Both the position numbers and the translations under genes were made by a program. A stretch of DNA of 26,064 bases from the NCBI GenBank assembly GCA_903888655.1, contig CAISUR010000562.1:1-26064 (forward strand), given 5' to 3'. Position 1 is the first letter of the stretch; every line of letters starts with the position of its first letter. The notes under the pieces were generated by a model. It saw only the letters and a program-made list of their open reading frames with translations, was not told the origin of the DNA and ran no database searches. Of the stretch, positions 6,457 to 15,017 are shown piece by piece. This stretch comes from an uncultured Bacteroidota bacterium (lineage in GTDB: Bacteria; Bacteroidota; Bacteroidia; Flavobacteriales; Flavobacteriaceae).

Positions 6457-8937
6457 ATGAGAAAACTTTGGATTTTTCTATTTATTTTAGGTTGCAATAG
6501 CGTTTTTTCTCAAAAAACAATGCACGGACAAGTTATTGATTATGATACGGCTGTCCCTATTGCTTTTGCTAAAATTAAATATAATCATAAAACGATAGTG
6601 TCAAATTGGGAGGGGAAATTTTCTATCGAAATCCAAGATAGTACAGAACCTTTACTCTTCACTTATAATGGTTATTTCGATAAGACCTATTATCAAACCC
6701 TAGGTCAAAAATCAATTTTGATTAAAATGATCGCGAATCAAAAAAAGAAATCGCAAGAAATTTTTACTGAAAATAAAGTCAATACCATTATAAAAAAAGT
6801 AATCGAAACCAAACCATCGAACCAACCCGAAAAAGCGCTTTCCTCCTTTGAATACAAAAACTACGAACATTTATTGGTTTCGGCAAATCCAGATTCTATT
6901 TCTGGAAAGATTGATACGATTATCAAAAAAAACTTTTTTGGAAACAAACGAGTAAGACTTGATTCGTCCAATTTTAAATTCAAGAAATTTGTAGAGAAAC
7001 AACATTTATATCAAACCGAAAAAGTAAATCTAATACAATACAACGGTTCCAGAAGCAAAGAAACCGTGCTGGCTTCACGAATGGCAGGCTTTAAGCATCC
7101 TTTGTACGAATATTTAGGGTTGAATTTGGTTTCCTATTCGCTGTATGAAAATAAGTTGGATATTTTGGGTGTTTCGGTGCACAATCCTATTTCTAATTAT
7201 GGTCGAAAATTATATGTTTTTAAAATCATTGATACCGTAAAAGTTGAAGGAAGGACAGCTTTTCGTATCTATTTTCAACCCAAAAAATTATCTTCCAACC
7301 GATTGCGAGGGTTGCTCTATATCGATTCAGAAAGCAATGCCATCTGTAAAGCCTATTTCAGAATTTATGGAATGGCAACTATTAATGTGCTTTACACGTT
7401 TAATTATCTAAAAGAGCACAAAATATGGTTTGCTGAAAAGCGAAAAATCACGGTTGTAAAAGGAACTAATTCTGAAGATTTGACCATTCTAGGTAATACG
7501 ATTTCATTTAGTTCAGGAATAGAAGGCATCAACTCAAATGCTTCTGACCACGTTTATTTAAAATTAGAATCTACGCCCTATGATATTAAAATAAACCAAT
7601 CCGTAGCTTTTAAAAATCCTTTTATTAAAATTGAAGTACCCGAAAAGAGTATGACCATTCCTGATTCGTACTGGAAAAATTTTAAAAAAGATACTATTGA
7701 TGTTAGAAAAATTCCAACATATACTAGTTTAGACAGTATTTCGGAAGCGGCAAAAGTGGAATACAAGATTTTTCTTGGGAAAAAAATATATAATGGCTAT
7801 TTTCCTGTTAAGTATGTCGATGTTGATTTAAAATCATTGGTAAAATACAACAATTTTGAAGGTTTTAGATTTGGATTAGGCGGAGTGACCAGCGACAAAT
7901 TGTCTGATACGTATAAAATTAGTGGGTATGCTGCTTATGGTTTAAAAGACAGGAAACTAAAGTATGACATTACTCCGTCTTATTTAATTGACAAAGAAAC
8001 CAATACCTGGGCGAGCGCCTCCTATACCGATGATTTAAAAGAAATTGGACAAGTTCAATTTGCAACTGAGCCGCGACGCTTTAAAGTGTATGATTCACGA
8101 CCTATCAACATTTCTACTTTTTATAATCATAAAACCTTTGCCGCTTTTCTAGAAAGCAGTTATGTGGCTAAAACCAATGTGTATTTCGGGATTTCCAGAA
8201 GTGCCATAACACCCCTTTTTGATTATAACTTTGTTGCCCATGACAAGACCTATGCTAATTTTAATGTAACTTCGGTTCAATTGGCTTTGCAATGGAATCC
8301 TTATAGCGAGTATATGCAAACAGCCACCGGACGATTTGAAATTGAAAAAAAATATCCTAAAATAGCATTACAACTCACCAAATCTATTGCTAATCTCATG
8401 GGAGATGACTTTGATTTCTCAAAAATTGATGTCCGAATTGTCAATGAAATTCCTTATTTATCAGGACAAAACACCTCCTTTATCCTTCAAGGAGGAATAG
8501 CCATAGGAGATGTTCCTATCACCCATTTGTATAGTGTTGCTCCTAATAACTTGAATAAAGATTCGATGTTAAAGCGAATTACCTTTGCCGGAAAAAACAG
8601 TTTTGAAACCATGTATTACAATGAGTTTTTCTCTAGCAAATATGTTTCTTTTCAAACCAGACACACGTTTAACAAAGTAAAATTGGGGTATAAAATAAAC
8701 CCTCTATTTTCGATAGTAACCCGCATGGCATTTGGCACCATGGACAAACCAGAGCAGCACCTTGGGTTTGACTATAAAACACTTGAAAAAGGATTTTTTG
8801 AAAGCGGTGTAGAAGCCAACCAAATCTATAAAGGATTGGGATTGACTTTTTTCTACAGATATGGTCCTAACGGATTACCAAAATTTGAAGATAATCTTTC
8901 ATTAAAAATCTCTTATGTTTTGGATTTGGGGTTTTAA
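6457..8937 (+). CDS. DUF5686 / CarboxypepD-regulatory-like outer-membrane protein
   Basis: I start this at ATG 6457 (826 residues). The in-frame ATG at 6388 lies inside a terminator hairpin, while 6457 begins MRKLWIFLFILGCNSVFSQ, a clean signal peptide. Residues about 22-90 form a carboxypeptidase-regulatory-like beta domain (GQVIDYDTAVPIAFAKIKY, then SNWEGKFSIEI). The long remainder has the alternating aromatic pattern of the DUF5686 region and ends in YVLDLGF, a typical outer-membrane beta-barrel terminus with a C-terminal Phe. The overall plan recalls TonB-dependent receptor relatives, but no plug domain is evident. Its role is unknown; surface assembly or transport is inference. It is monocistronic, with no clear terminator before 9152. 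Confidence 0.85.
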   Translation: MRKLWIFLFILGCNSVFSQKTMHGQVIDYDTAVPIAFAKIKYNHKTIVSNWEGKFSIEIQDSTEPLLFTYNGYFDKTYYQTLGQKSILIKMIANQKKKSQEIFTENKVNTIIKKVIETKPSNQPEKALSSFEYKNYEHLLVSANPDSISGKIDTIIKKNFFGNKRVRLDSSNFKFKKFVEKQHLYQTEKVNLIQYNGSRSKETVLASRMAGFKHPLYEYLGLNLVSYSLYENKLDILGVSVHNPISNYGRKLYVFKIIDTVKVEGRTAFRIYFQPKKLSSNRLRGLLYIDSESNAICKAYFRIYGMATINVLYTFNYLKEHKIWFAEKRKITVVKGTNSEDLTILGNTISFSSGIEGINSNASDHVYLKLESTPYDIKINQSVAFKNPFIKIEVPEKSMTIPDSYWKNFKKDTIDVRKIPTYTSLDSISEAAKVEYKIFLGKKIYNGYFPVKYVDVDLKSLVKYNNFEGFRFGLGGVTSDKLSDTYKISGYAAYGLKDRKLKYDITPSYLIDKETNTWASASYTDDLKEIGQVQFATEPRRFKVYDSRPINISTFYNHKTFAAFLESSYVAKTNVYFGISRSAITPLFDYNFVAHDKTYANFNVTSVQLALQWNPYSEYMQTATGRFEIEKKYPKIALQLTKSIANLMGDDFDFSKIDVRIVNEIPYLSGQNTSFILQGGIAIGDVPITHLYSVAPNNLNKDSMLKRITFAGKNSFETMYYNEFFSSKYVSFQTRHTFNKVKLGYKINPLFSIVTRMAFGTMDKPEQHLGFDYKTLEKGFFESGVEANQIYKGLGLTFFYRYGPNGLPKFEDNLSLKISYVLDLGF

Positions 8938-9151
8938 TATGAAATATTTACATCACGTCACAGCTTAATATTCAGCATTTAAGGAACCTTACTCAAATAA
9001 ACTACTCAAACAATATATTTTCAACACTAATTACATACAACACTTTGAAGAGAAAAAACTTTCTCTAAAAACTACTTTGTGGATACTAAACAATTAATAC
9101 TTTTTCAGTAATCTTACATAGAACTCATATTAAATAAATATTATCTTCCAT

Positions 9152-9922
9152 TTATTTAAAACAAACTGGAATAATCTCTCCCTTTGCCAAGCAATATTTT
9201 TCGACCAATTCTGGTGCTAATTTATTAGTATAGTCCTCTTCTATAACTTTGAAACCTATACTTCTCAATGTATCAAAATAATCTCTTCCATATATTCTAA
9301 CGTGGTCATATTGTCCAAAAATCTTTGCTCTCTCTTTTTGATCTACAATAGAATCGTCTGAAAAAGTTGTGGCACGAGTTACATCTTGTGGGATTTGAAA
9401 AATTCCCATTCCACCCGGTTTTAACACGCGATATAATTCCTGCATAGCTTTGGTATCATCTGGAATGTGTTCTAGTACATGATTACAAAAAATAACATCA
9501 TAGTGATTGTCTTCAAATGGCAAGTTACAAATATCGGCTTTGACATCGGCTAATGGTGATAATAAGTCGGTTGTAGTGTATTCAATATTAGCTTGCCTAT
9601 TAAACCGTTTATAAAATTCTTGTTCGGGTGCAAAGTGCAGCACTTTTTTTTTGTCTGTAGCGGTAAAAAAATCAGTTTCATTTTGTAAATACAACCATAG
9701 TAAACGATGTCTTTCTAGTGAAAGTGTGCTTGGTGAAAGCACGTTGTTTCTTTGATTTCCGTATCCATAAGGTAAAAACATTCGAAAGCTTTTCCCGTCA
9801 ATAGGATCCGTAAAACGATTTCCTTTTAACATAAAAGCAATTAGCGGACGAACCACAAGACTCAACCGAATTAATATTGGACGAGGTATGGTGTTTAATA
9901 TGAATTTGAATATTTTTTTCAT
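9152..9922 (-). CDS. Class I SAM-dependent methyltransferase (Methyltransf_11-like)
   Basis: The 256-residue product has a Rossmann-type methyltransferase domain at about 90-190. Visible elements are VLHFAPE (94-100) in the place of motif I, ADICNLPFEDNHYDVIFCNH (129-148) with the acidic and PF positions of motifs II-III, LEHIPDD, and VLKPGG (166-171). Motif I lacks the usual GxGxG, so SAM binding must use a variant loop. The N-terminal 35 residues are hydrophobic and basic and may be a membrane anchor or amphipathic segment. The gene is coupled to map (TAATG overlap at 9920-9924). Substrate unknown; small-molecule or lipid targets are as likely as macromolecules. Confidence 0.85.
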   Translation of the reverse strand: MKKIFKFILNTIPRPILIRLSLVVRPLIAFMLKGNRFTDPIDGKSFRMFLPYGYGNQRNNVLSPSTLSLERHRLLWLYLQNETDFFTATDKKKVLHFAPEQEFYKRFNRQANIEYTTTDLLSPLADVKADICNLPFEDNHYDVIFCNHVLEHIPDDTKAMQELYRVLKPGGMGIFQIPQDVTRATTFSDDSIVDQKERAKIFGQYDHVRIYGRDYFDTLRSIGFKVIEEDYTNKLAPELVEKYCLAKGEIIPVCFK

Positions 9923-10740
9923 TATGATTTTAAAGCTTCTCTTCTAAACTCATCCTCTTCATTACTTACAATTCCTAAAGCATCGTAGATGTATTTAAAC
10001 GTTGATAATATTTCTGGTTTTCCATCAATCAGTGCCACATCATGCTCAAAATGGGCACTAGGTTTTCCGTCGGCAGTCAGTATCGTCCATCCATCTTTAA
10101 GCTGTTTAATATTTTTAGTTCCCATATTAATCATTGGTTCAATAGCTACAACCATTCCTTCAACGAATAATTTACCACGTCCTTTTTTTCCATAATTTGG
10201 CATTTCAGGCTCTTCATGCATTTTTCGTCCCAAACCATGTCCTACTAATTCACGAACAACTCCATAACCATGTCCTTCGCAATATTTTTGAATGGCATTC
10301 CCCACATCTTCTACACGATTCCCAAGTCGGAACTCACGAATACCAACATAGAGACTTTCTTTAGTGACTTGTAGTAACTTTTTTACTTCAGGCGCAACTT
10401 CTCCAATTTCAAAACTATATGCATGATCTCCATAAAATCCATTTTTCAAAGCACCGCAATCTACAGAAATCACATCACCTTCTTGTAATGGTGTATTAGT
10501 GGGAATTCCATGAACTACTTGAGCATTTGGACTCATGCACAACGTCTTTGGAAAACCATACATTCCTAAAAATCCTGGTTCTGCGCCATGGTCTCTTATA
10601 AATTCTTCTGCTAATTTATCTAAATATAAAGTAGTAACTCCGGGCTTAATTACTTTGGCTATTTCACCAAGTGTTTTGGAAACAATTAATGCACTTTCAC
10701 GCATCAATTCGATTTCTTCTCTTGTTTTTGGGATAATCAT
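9922..10740 (-). CDS. map: Methionine aminopeptidase, type I
   Basis: Map removes the initiator Met from nascent proteins when the next residue is small. The 272-residue enzyme has all five metal ligands of the pita-bread fold: D94 (SVDCGA), D105 (YGDHAYSF), H168 (GHGLG), E201 (IEPMINMG) and E232 (FEHDVALID), with substrate-site H77 in VVHGIP. It lacks the zinc-finger N-extension of long forms and so is type Ia-like in length. Here map is paired with a methyltransferase gene that overlaps its stop by one base. A -7 element lies at 10758-10765. Confidence 0.96.
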   Translation of the reverse strand: MIIPKTREEIELMRESALIVSKTLGEIAKVIKPGVTTLYLDKLAEEFIRDHGAEPGFLGMYGFPKTLCMSPNAQVVHGIPTNTPLQEGDVISVDCGALKNGFYGDHAYSFEIGEVAPEVKKLLQVTKESLYVGIREFRLGNRVEDVGNAIQKYCEGHGYGVVRELVGHGLGRKMHEEPEMPNYGKKGRGKLFVEGMVVAIEPMINMGTKNIKQLKDGWTILTADGKPSAHFEHDVALIDGKPEILSTFKYIYDALGIVSNEEDEFRREALKS

Positions 10741-10757
10741 TGTCGTAAATTGAAACG

Positions 10758-10765
10758 CAAAAATA
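10758..10765 (-). promoter_or_regulatory. -7 element for map
   Basis: On the minus strand TATTTTTG fits TAnnTTTG about 18 bases ahead of the map ATG. The nearest TTG (10780-10778) is only 12 bases away, so the -33 element is unclear. Confidence 0.4.
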
Positions 10766-10889
10766 CTAATTTAATGGCAAACTGATTACGTATAAATACT
10801 TGTTTCTTGAAATTCAATTATTTTAATTGAAATAACTGAATTCATTTAGATTCATTTAAGAATAATAACTTACAAATTAAAAATAATTA

Positions 10890-10923
10890 AAATAAAAAAG
10901 CCGGCTCAAATTCTGAGCCAGCT
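10890..10923 (-). terminator. Rho-independent terminator of the M1 peptidase gene
   Basis: On the minus strand AGCTGGCTCA (10923-10914) pairs with TGAGCCGGCT (10908-10899), giving ten pairs with one U-G and a loop of five, followed by TTTTTATTTT. It lies 24 bases after the M1 stop codon. Confidence 0.9.
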
Positions 10924-10946
10924 AATTCTGGAATACGAATAAACTA

Positions 10947-13196
10947 TTATTTATCTTTAGTAAAATCGAAACTTTGAGTTCCTACACTTAGAGTAAATGC
11001 GTCTTTAGCTTCATTAAATTGCATTGTTAATCCTGCTTGTTCCATTGTGAATTTACCCGCTCCTTTCGTTTCTAATGGAGCCGCTGGTTGACCCGGTGAA
11101 TTGATTACTAAACTATCATCTTCTTGGGTAATTGTGATTTTAATTGGTAATTTTGCGCTAGAGTATTTACCTAAATAAGGTGCTAAAGACTCTGCTTTCT
11201 CGATACCATTTTTAGCATTTGTCCAAACATTATTACTAGTATTGTTATCCGGAAATGCATTGTCTGGATCTAATGTAATCATATCTAATTCTTCGTTAGT
11301 ATCTACTTTAAATGACCAACTAGTGTTACGTTGCCAAATTTCTACAGGTAATGATTTTCTGGAAACAGCTCCGCTTTTGGTTTTAATTTCGATCACCACG
11401 GGCATTACCATTTTTTCAAGGTTTTCTACAGTAATAATAGCGCCATTTTTAGCATCGCCTTTTACATATTTAACTTTAGTAACTGCTTGATCTAAACTCC
11501 AGTTATTCATAAACCAACCTCTCCAAAACCAACCTAAATCTTCACCAGAAACATTTTCAATAGTTCTAAAAAAATCATCGGGCATCGGGTGTTTGAATGC
11601 CCAACGTTCTGTGTAAGTCCTAAAAGCTTTATCAAAACGTTCTTTGCCTAAAACTTGATTTCTCAAAATATCTAATCCAGCTCCTGGCTTAAAATAAGCT
11701 AAAATTCCAAGATTAGATTCTTTTAAATTATCTGGTGCTGCCATAATTGGTTCCAAATCAGGATTGGTCAACATTCCTGCTGATTGGTGTAAGTTTGGAG
11801 TTCGTTGCTTGTATTCACCATTATTAAAATCTTGAGAACTAATTCCGTTTACAAAAGTATTAAAACCTTCATCCATCCAGGCAAATAAACGTTCGTTCGA
11901 ACCAACAATCATTGGATACCAACCGTGACCAAACTCATGATCGGTTACACCCCAAAGTTCTTCACCTTTGGATTTGAAATCACAGAACACGATCCCGGGA
12001 TATTCCATTCCTCCTTCATTTCCGGCAACATTAGTTGCTGCTGGATAAGGAAACTCAAACCATCTTTTAGAATAATTCTCAATTGATGATTTTGTATATT
12101 CAGTAGCTCTACTCCATGCTGCTTGTCCATCTGCTTCTACAGGATAAGTTGATATTGCTATAGATTTTTTACCACTTGGTAAATTAATTCTCGCGGCATC
12201 AACAATAAAAGCCGCTGAAGAAGCCCAAGATACATCACGCGCATTTTTAATTTTAAATTTCCAGGTAAGTGTGCTTTTACCGGTTGGGCGAGAAGCAGGA
12301 TTTGTTACTTCTTCTGCAGTACGAATCATAACAGTTTTATCACTTGTTTTTGCAGTTGCCCATCGTTTTTGTTGTTCGGCTGTATATACTTCCGTAGGGT
12401 TAAGTAATTCGCCGGAACAAACAACAATGTGATTTACTGGTGCAGTTATGGCCACATCAAAATCACCATATTCTAAATAAAACTCTCCAGCACCGAGATA
12501 AGGATGCGTATCCCAACCACGGATATCATCATAAACACACATTCTTGGATACCATTGTGCAATCGTAAATATTTTACCATTTTTAGTATCAACAACGCCC
12601 ATTCTATCCGAACCATAATCTGGAGAAACAAATGAAAACTCGATTTTAAGTTTTACGCTTGCTCCATTAGCATTTAAATCTTGAGGAAGATTCACTTGCA
12701 TTCGGGTGTCAATAATTTTAAAAGTAACATCTTTTTCAACGGGTTTTCCTCCAACAACTGAAAGTAATTTTATAGATTTGATATTAAAACCACCATCAAA
12801 ATCTTGTCCTTTAGCTCCGTTTCTACTTCCTTTTAAAGGAATAATAGCATTTCCTCTCGAATCTTTTTTGAACAAATTTTGATCTACATTCATCCACAAA
12901 AACGCTAATTTATCGGGACTATTATTGGTGTAAGTCAAAATTTCAGACCCAACTATTTCTTTAGTTTGATCATTTAAAGTAGCTTTTAATGAATAATCAG
13001 CTCTGTTTTGCCAATATTTTGCACCGGGTTGTCCACTAGCAGAACGAGTTTCAGTTCCGTTTTTAGTGTAAAAATTGTTTGCGAAAGTCTCATTATAATT
13101 ATAATTTGATGCTGGTTTTCCTTGTTGTGCGAATGCACTCGAAACACCAACAACCAAAAAGCCAAATGAGAAAACTTTAAAGAAAATGTTTTTCAT
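10947..13196 (-). CDS. Secreted M1 family metallopeptidase (paralogue 1)
   Basis: This is a zinc aminopeptidase-type protein of 749 residues from the ATG at 13196, which opens MKNIFFKVFSFGFLVVG and a signal peptide ending near AFAQ. The in-frame ATG at 13223 adds nine residues that spoil the signal and lie in the leader. The N-terminal beta domain is followed by the catalytic domain with GGMEYPG (395-401; the GAMEN position) and the zinc site HEFGH (420-424), with the third ligand E443 in WMDEGFNTF, an exact HExxH-18-E spacing. The C-terminal about 130 residues include a small beta domain (KITITQEDDSLVINSPGQ) absent from paralogue 2. Probably periplasmic or surface-exposed; substrate unknown. 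A second M1 gene lies at 22994. Confidence 0.93.
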   Translation of the reverse strand: MKNIFFKVFSFGFLVVGVSSAFAQQGKPASNYNYNETFANNFYTKNGTETRSASGQPGAKYWQNRADYSLKATLNDQTKEIVGSEILTYTNNSPDKLAFLWMNVDQNLFKKDSRGNAIIPLKGSRNGAKGQDFDGGFNIKSIKLLSVVGGKPVEKDVTFKIIDTRMQVNLPQDLNANGASVKLKIEFSFVSPDYGSDRMGVVDTKNGKIFTIAQWYPRMCVYDDIRGWDTHPYLGAGEFYLEYGDFDVAITAPVNHIVVCSGELLNPTEVYTAEQQKRWATAKTSDKTVMIRTAEEVTNPASRPTGKSTLTWKFKIKNARDVSWASSAAFIVDAARINLPSGKKSIAISTYPVEADGQAAWSRATEYTKSSIENYSKRWFEFPYPAATNVAGNEGGMEYPGIVFCDFKSKGEELWGVTDHEFGHGWYPMIVGSNERLFAWMDEGFNTFVNGISSQDFNNGEYKQRTPNLHQSAGMLTNPDLEPIMAAPDNLKESNLGILAYFKPGAGLDILRNQVLGKERFDKAFRTYTERWAFKHPMPDDFFRTIENVSGEDLGWFWRGWFMNNWSLDQAVTKVKYVKGDAKNGAIITVENLEKMVMPVVIEIKTKSGAVSRKSLPVEIWQRNTSWSFKVDTNEELDMITLDPDNAFPDNNTSNNVWTNAKNGIEKAESLAPYLGKYSSAKLPIKITITQEDDSLVINSPGQPAAPLETKGAGKFTMEQAGLTMQFNEAKDAFTLSVGTQSFDFTKDK

Positions 13197-13226
13197 AATT
13201 TCATAAATTAGTTGATAAAGCAAATA

Positions 13227-13261
13227 AAAGAAAAAAATGCTTTCGATTAACTCAAAAGCAT
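13227..13261 (-). terminator. Rho-independent terminator of gpmI
   Basis: Minus-strand ATGCTTTTG (13261-13253) pairs with CGAAAGCAT (13245-13237), nine pairs with one U-G and a seven-base loop, followed by TTTTTTCTTTT. It lies 126 bases beyond the gpmI stop and only about 30 bases ahead of the M1 ATG, so the M1 promoter must overlap or follow it. TTTATTTG (13228-13221), one mismatch from consensus, is the only -7 candidate. Confidence 0.75.
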
Positions 13262-13386
13262 CTTATAAGTATATTATTTCACTATTTTGTTACGCAGATT
13301 GTAAAAATCTATTGCATTCCGTTAAATTTTTCGAAAACAAGAGGATTTTAAATGTGAGTTTTTTTAAAATAAAGAGTTTTTTTTTA

Positions 13387-14904
13387 CTACAACAACGAAT
13401 GTCTAGTCATGACCTCTGGTTTTTCAATACCCATTAATTCTAAAATAGTTGGAGCAATATCTCCAAGAACTCCATCATGAATTGTTTTTAATTCCTTATC
13501 CACTAAAATAATTGGCACAGGGTTGGTCGTATGAGCAGTATTTGGAGAACCATCAGGATTAATCATTGTTTCGCAGTTTCCATGATCGGCAATAATTATC
13601 GTAGTGTAATTGTTGTTTAGAGCCGCCTCTACAACTTCTTTTACACATGCATCAACGGCTTCGCATGCTTTAATTGCTGCATCCATAACACCGGTATGCC
13701 CCACCATATCACCATTAGCAAAATTTAAACATACAAAATCTACTTCGCCTTTGTTCAATTCAGGAACCAAAGCATCGGCTAATTCATAAGCGCTCATTTC
13801 AGGTTGCAAGTCATAAGTAGCTACTTTTGGAGAGTTTCTTAAAATTCTAGTTTCTCCCACAAAAGGAACTTCTCTACCTCCCGAAAAGAAAAAGGTCACG
13901 TGAGGATATTTTTCGGTTTCTGCAATACGAATTTGAGTTTTTCCTGCTTTTTCTAACACTTCTCCCAATGTTTCAGTTAAATTATCTTTATCATAAATCA
14001 CTTGAACATTTTTGTAAGTATCGTCATAATTGGTCATGGTCACATAATACAAATTCAATTTGTGCATGTTCTGTTCATGAAAATCTTCTTGTGATAATGC
14101 TTCTGTTAGTTCTCTCCCTCTATCAGTTCTAAAATTGAAAAAGATTACTACATCTTGATTTTCAATTGTTGCAACAGGAACGTCATAAGCATCTACCATA
14201 AGAATTGGATCAATAAACTCATCGGTAATGTTCTTTTTATAACTATCTAATATACTTAAAACAGCATCTTTAGAATGAGTTCCCGTTCCATTTACTAATA
14301 AATCATAGGCAATTTTTACGCGTTCCCAGCGCTTATCTCGATCCATGGCATAATAACGACCCACAACCGAAGCTAATTTTACATTTTTATCGTAAATATA
14401 ATTATTTAAATCTTCAAGATACAATGCTCCAGATTTTGGGTCGACATCTCTACCATCTGTGAAAGCGTGAACAAAAACTTTTTCTAATCCATATTCTTGT
14501 GAAGCATCGATTAAACCCCTTAAATGCGAAGTATGCGAGTGAACGCCACCATCTGAAAGTAATCCTAGAAAGTGCACCGCTTTGTTATGTTCTTTGGCAT
14601 ACTGCAAAGCCGCAACCAATTCGGGTTCATTATGTAAGGTTTTATCTTTGACTGCCAAATTGATTTTGACCAAATCTTGATATACTATTCTACCTGCTCC
14701 AAGATTCATGTGTCCTACTTCAGAATTACCCATCTGCCCATCCGGAAGACCAACATTCAATCCATCAGTACGCAATTGTGCACTAGGATATTTAGTATAT
14801 AAGCTTTTAATAAAAGGGATATTGGCATTATCAATTGCAGAGACTTTTGGGTCTGGAGATTTCCCCCAACCGTCTAAGATCATTAAAATTACTTTCTTGT
14901 TCAT
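13387..14904 (-). CDS. gpmI: 2,3-bisphosphoglycerate-independent phosphoglycerate mutase
   Basis: GpmI interconverts 3- and 2-phosphoglycerate in glycolysis and gluconeogenesis, using two metal ions and a phosphoserine intermediate. The 505-residue protein has the alkaline-phosphatase-fold signatures: MILDGWG (D11) at the N-end, the nucleophile S61 in GNSEVGH, HFLGLLSDGGVHSH, HAFTDGRDVDP, then the second metal cluster NFANGDMVGHTG and IIADHGNCE. Length is typical. It is transcribed alone, with a -7 element at 14921-14928 and a terminator at 13227-13261. Nothing unusual. Confidence 0.97.
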   Translation of the reverse strand: MNKKVILMILDGWGKSPDPKVSAIDNANIPFIKSLYTKYPSAQLRTDGLNVGLPDGQMGNSEVGHMNLGAGRIVYQDLVKINLAVKDKTLHNEPELVAALQYAKEHNKAVHFLGLLSDGGVHSHTSHLRGLIDASQEYGLEKVFVHAFTDGRDVDPKSGALYLEDLNNYIYDKNVKLASVVGRYYAMDRDKRWERVKIAYDLLVNGTGTHSKDAVLSILDSYKKNITDEFIDPILMVDAYDVPVATIENQDVVIFFNFRTDRGRELTEALSQEDFHEQNMHKLNLYYVTMTNYDDTYKNVQVIYDKDNLTETLGEVLEKAGKTQIRIAETEKYPHVTFFFSGGREVPFVGETRILRNSPKVATYDLQPEMSAYELADALVPELNKGEVDFVCLNFANGDMVGHTGVMDAAIKACEAVDACVKEVVEAALNNNYTTIIIADHGNCETMINPDGSPNTAHTTNPVPIILVDKELKTIHDGVLGDIAPTILELMGIEKPEVMTRHSLL

Positions 14905-14920
14905 TGTGAATTATTTTACA

Positions 14921-14928
14921 CAAAGATA
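14921..14928 (-). promoter_or_regulatory. -7 element for gpmI
   Basis: On the minus strand TATCTTTG is a perfect -7 match 16 bases ahead of the gpmI ATG. No TTG is found at the usual distance upstream. Confidence 0.45.
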
Positions 14929-15017
14929 AGCATTTGCGAAAGTGGAAACGGAATGAATAGGGTAAAATTTAACTAAAATAAACGAAAACGTTTTAGCTTG
15001 CTATAAATAATTAAAAA

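Noticed and set aside
9049..9066. Hairpin AGAGAAA / TTTCTCT after the DUF5686-type gene as a terminator
   Set aside because: The stem is AT-rich and no T-run follows on either strand (AAAA on plus, CAAAG on minus).
13197..13223. Longer N-terminus for M1 paralogue 1
   Set aside because: The nine extra residues place acidic and polar residues before a signal peptide that begins properly at 13196.
13237..13437. Plus-strand frame of 66 codons between the M1 and gpmI genes
   Set aside because: It starts inside the gpmI terminator hairpin and ends inside gpmI on the other strand; no promoter and no recognisable domain.
14985..14994. Palindrome AAAACGTTTT between gpmI and the DUF5916 gene
   Set aside because: It is short and AT-rich with no T-run; within chance expectation for this base composition.
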